From NCBI GenBank assembly GCA_036848175.1, contig DAIUKO010000004.1, forward strand, positions 1 through 64,000: a DNA stretch of 64,000 nt, in the 5' to 3' direction. This DNA is from QHWF01 sp036848175. GTDB lineage: Bacteria; Acidobacteriota; Vicinamibacteria; Vicinamibacterales; CAVVIG01. The notes beneath the pieces were generated by a model. That model searched no databases, was not told the origin of the DNA, and worked only from the letters and a program-made list of their open reading frames with translations. Positions 62,686 through 64,000 of the stretch are shown one piece after another. The position numbers and the translations under genes were made by a program. The stretch's first letter is position 1; every line of letters starts with the position of its first letter.

Positions 62686-63870
62686 GAAGCCGGCGGCGTC
62701 GTGCAGGATATCGACCAGCCGCGACAGGCGTTTGTCCCAGCCGAGCGCGGACAGGTTGGCGTGCATGGCGATGGCGCGGCGCTCGGCCGGCGTTCGGTTC
62801 AACAAGTCGAGAATCTGCGTGGCGAACGCATCGGCTTCTTTCGCGACGCGGCACGCCGTGGCCGATTCGCTGGGAAGCCCCTCGAACACCGCCGGCGTGA
62901 CCACCGCAGGCAGACCGCAGGCAATCGCCTCGAGGACCTTGTTCTGAATCCCCCGTGCCGTCGCGAGCGGAGCCGCCGCGACCGCCGCGCGATGCAGATA
63001 CGGCCGCACGTCGGGCACCGTGCCGGTCACCGTGACGGATCGATCGCGTGCGGCCAGCGCACGCACGGCCGGCGTCGGATCCGCGCCGACGAGGAACAGC
63101 GTCGCGTCGGGACGCTGCCGGCGCACGTACGGCCACACCGCGTTGGCCAGCCAGAGCGCGGCCTGCTCGTTCGGGGCATAGTTCATCACGCCGCAGAACA
63201 CGACCGATGCGTCCGCCGACGGATGGGAAGCAGGTTGAAACGTGGAGAGATCGATGCCGTTCGGCACGACGTGAATCCGCGCCTCCGGCGCCAGGCTCGA
63301 CAGGCTTGCCTGCTCCCGCTCGTTGACGACGAGCGTGGCCTTCGCGTGATGGGCCGCGGCCGCCTCGAAGTCGGCGAGCCGGTAGTGCTCGCGGCTGTAG
63401 ACCCACGATCGTGGCGGACGGGCGACGCGCGCCAGCGCGCGCCATTTTTCAGAATCGACGTCGACGAAATCGACGACGGCCGGAATCCAGCGCAGCGAGT
63501 CCTCGAACATGAGCCGCGCCATCCCCGTGCAGTACGCGAGGACGACGTCAGGTCTTCGTTCGGCGACCATCTGGGCGAGCGTCGCACGAAGATCCGGCGC
63601 GTCGAGCAGCGCATGCGTCAGCGGCCGTGACGTCGGCAGCGCGAGCACACCCCGCACCAGACTCGGAATGCGCCGGACGCGCGCCGTCCGCACCCGCGCG
63701 ACCATGCCGCGCAAGTCCCGCGCGTGCGCCTCCTCCTCGTCGTCGTGTGTGAGCGACAGGAGATCGACGTCGCCGCGCCGCGCGAGCTGCCGCGCGATGT
63801 GATAGGCACGGATCCGATCGCCGCGGTTGGGCGCATACGGCAGCCGATGGGTGAGGAACAGGACTCTCAT
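62650..63870 (-). CDS. Family 4-type glycosyltransferase, XrtA/PEP-CTERM associated
   Basis: 406-residue GT-B glycosyltransferase. The N-terminal half reads VLFLTHRLPYAPNRGDRIRA, then ARQLARRGDVDLLSLTHDDE. The linker is VVPNGIDLSTFQP. The C-terminal half has VVFCGVMNYAPNEQAALWLA and AAAPLATARGIQNKVLEAIA with the nucleotide-sugar Glu (KVLEA), then CGLPAVVTP. This matches the XrtA-system GT group (family knowledge). Minus strand; it follows an acyltransferase-like gene by four bases, so a second EPS operon runs in from the right edge. The stop lies within the 55-bp duplicate. Confidence 0.93.
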   Translation of the reverse strand: MRVLFLTHRLPYAPNRGDRIRAYHIARQLARRGDVDLLSLTHDDEEEAHARDLRGMVARVRTARVRRIPSLVRGVLALPTSRPLTHALLDAPDLRATLAQMVAERRPDVVLAYCTGMARLMFEDSLRWIPAVVDFVDVDSEKWRALARVARPPRSWVYSREHYRLADFEAAAAHHAKATLVVNEREQASLSSLAPEARIHVVPNGIDLSTFQPASHPSADASVVFCGVMNYAPNEQAALWLANAVWPYVRRQRPDATLFLVGADPTPAVRALAARDRSVTVTGTVPDVRPYLHRAAVAAAPLATARGIQNKVLEAIACGLPAVVTPAVFEGLPSESATACRVAKEADAFATQILDLLNRTPAERRAIAMHANLSALGWDKRLSRLVDILHDAAGFRAARPALAYSR

Positions 63871-63874
63871 GCTG

Positions 63875-64000
63875 TCATGAAACCCGAGGAGCTAGACCGC
63901 TCGTCTTTCCGCTGCGAACGTACGTCACCGCCTTGTCGCGGTGCTTGACGATGCGCGCCGGAACGCCGGCGACGACGACGCGATCGGGCACCGGCCGCGT
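63875..64000 (-). CDS. Hexapeptide acyltransferase, C-terminal end (partial)
   Basis: 41 codons before the stop, open to the right edge. RVVVAGVPARIVKHRDK is the final strand of a left-handed beta-helix acyltransferase, where the xGxPA turn and following basic helix are diagnostic. A short polar tail (VRSGKTSGLAPRVS) ends it. It lies four bases upstream of the glycosyltransferase start on the same strand, so it probably acetylates a sugar of the same polymer. Confidence 0.75.
   Translation of the reverse strand, partial: TRPVPDRVVVAGVPARIVKHRDKAVTYVRSGKTSGLAPRVS

Overview
This is a GC-rich chromosomal window, probably from an Acidobacteriota genome of the Vicinamibacteria type, and probably a draft or metagenome assembly because it contains two 100-N gaps. 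The lineage guess is inference. It rests on an 830-residue orphan MacB/FtsX-type permease (ADOP type), a PadR regulator paired with a small membrane protein, a large secreted carboxypeptidase-regulatory-like family, an XrtA/PEP-CTERM-type exopolysaccharide locus, and several sigma-54-type promoters. No tRNA, rRNA, CRISPR array, transposase or phage gene was recognised.

Layout. 1-8.2 kb: lipid catabolism. An MFS transporter (cut by the window edge) and an acyl-CoA dehydrogenase lie on the minus strand. Divergent to them is a tightly coupled operon: SDR dehydrogenase, acyl-CoA ligase, PaaI thioesterase, FadB/FadJ-type bifunctional enzyme and MaoC hydratase. 8.3-11.2 kb: a Gly/Tyr-rich PEGA protein, a degraded carboxypeptidase-regulatory-like gene with an internal deletion, a fungal-type cytosine deaminase, and a stress pair (Hsp20 and DUF1328), each with a sigma-54-like promoter. 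11.2-14.6 kb: housekeeping run of cell-wall amidase, GerMN protein, RNase PH and Ogt. 14.6-20 kb: ADOP permease and RdgB on the minus strand, then small proteins and a YihY family membrane protein.

20.1-32.2 kb: a seven-gene operon built around a MoxR AAA+ ATPase: vWA/GATase-like membrane protein, C13/caspase-fold protein with a Ser where Cys is expected, DUF4159, MoxR, DUF58, BatA-like vWA protein, and a DUF4175 giant coiled-coil protein. Three members carry DxSxS MIDAS motifs. Four unrelated palindromic elements sit at the gene junctions. 32.5-34.6 kb: a NarL-type two-component pair. 34.8-44.1 kb: one ~3,100-residue secreted protein with an N,N-dimethylformamidase-beta-like head, DUF4082, LamG-like domains and an array of 240-bp MBG repeats interrupted by an assembly gap.

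44.4-64 kb: a small basic KGG-type protein, a secreted propeller-like protein with an Asp-rich linker, a PilZ protein, then an exopolysaccharide locus. Two paralogous sigma-54 activators with no sensory domain lead into export protein, outer-membrane barrel, chain-length determinant, XrtA-type ATPase, BY-kinase, initiating sugar transferase, NodB deacetylase, FemAB-like protein and a tail-anchored rhamnogalacturonan-lyase-like protein. A PadR/membrane-protein pair and a minus-strand glycosyltransferase plus hexapeptide acyltransferase end follow. No exosortase, PEP-CTERM protein or Wzy polymerase is seen, so the locus probably continues past the right edge.

A recurring theme is sigma-54: at least five well-spaced -24/-12 elements precede hsp20, the DUF1328 gene, a small HTH-like gene, the giant surface protein and the second activator gene, and a sixth lies just before the small basic gene.
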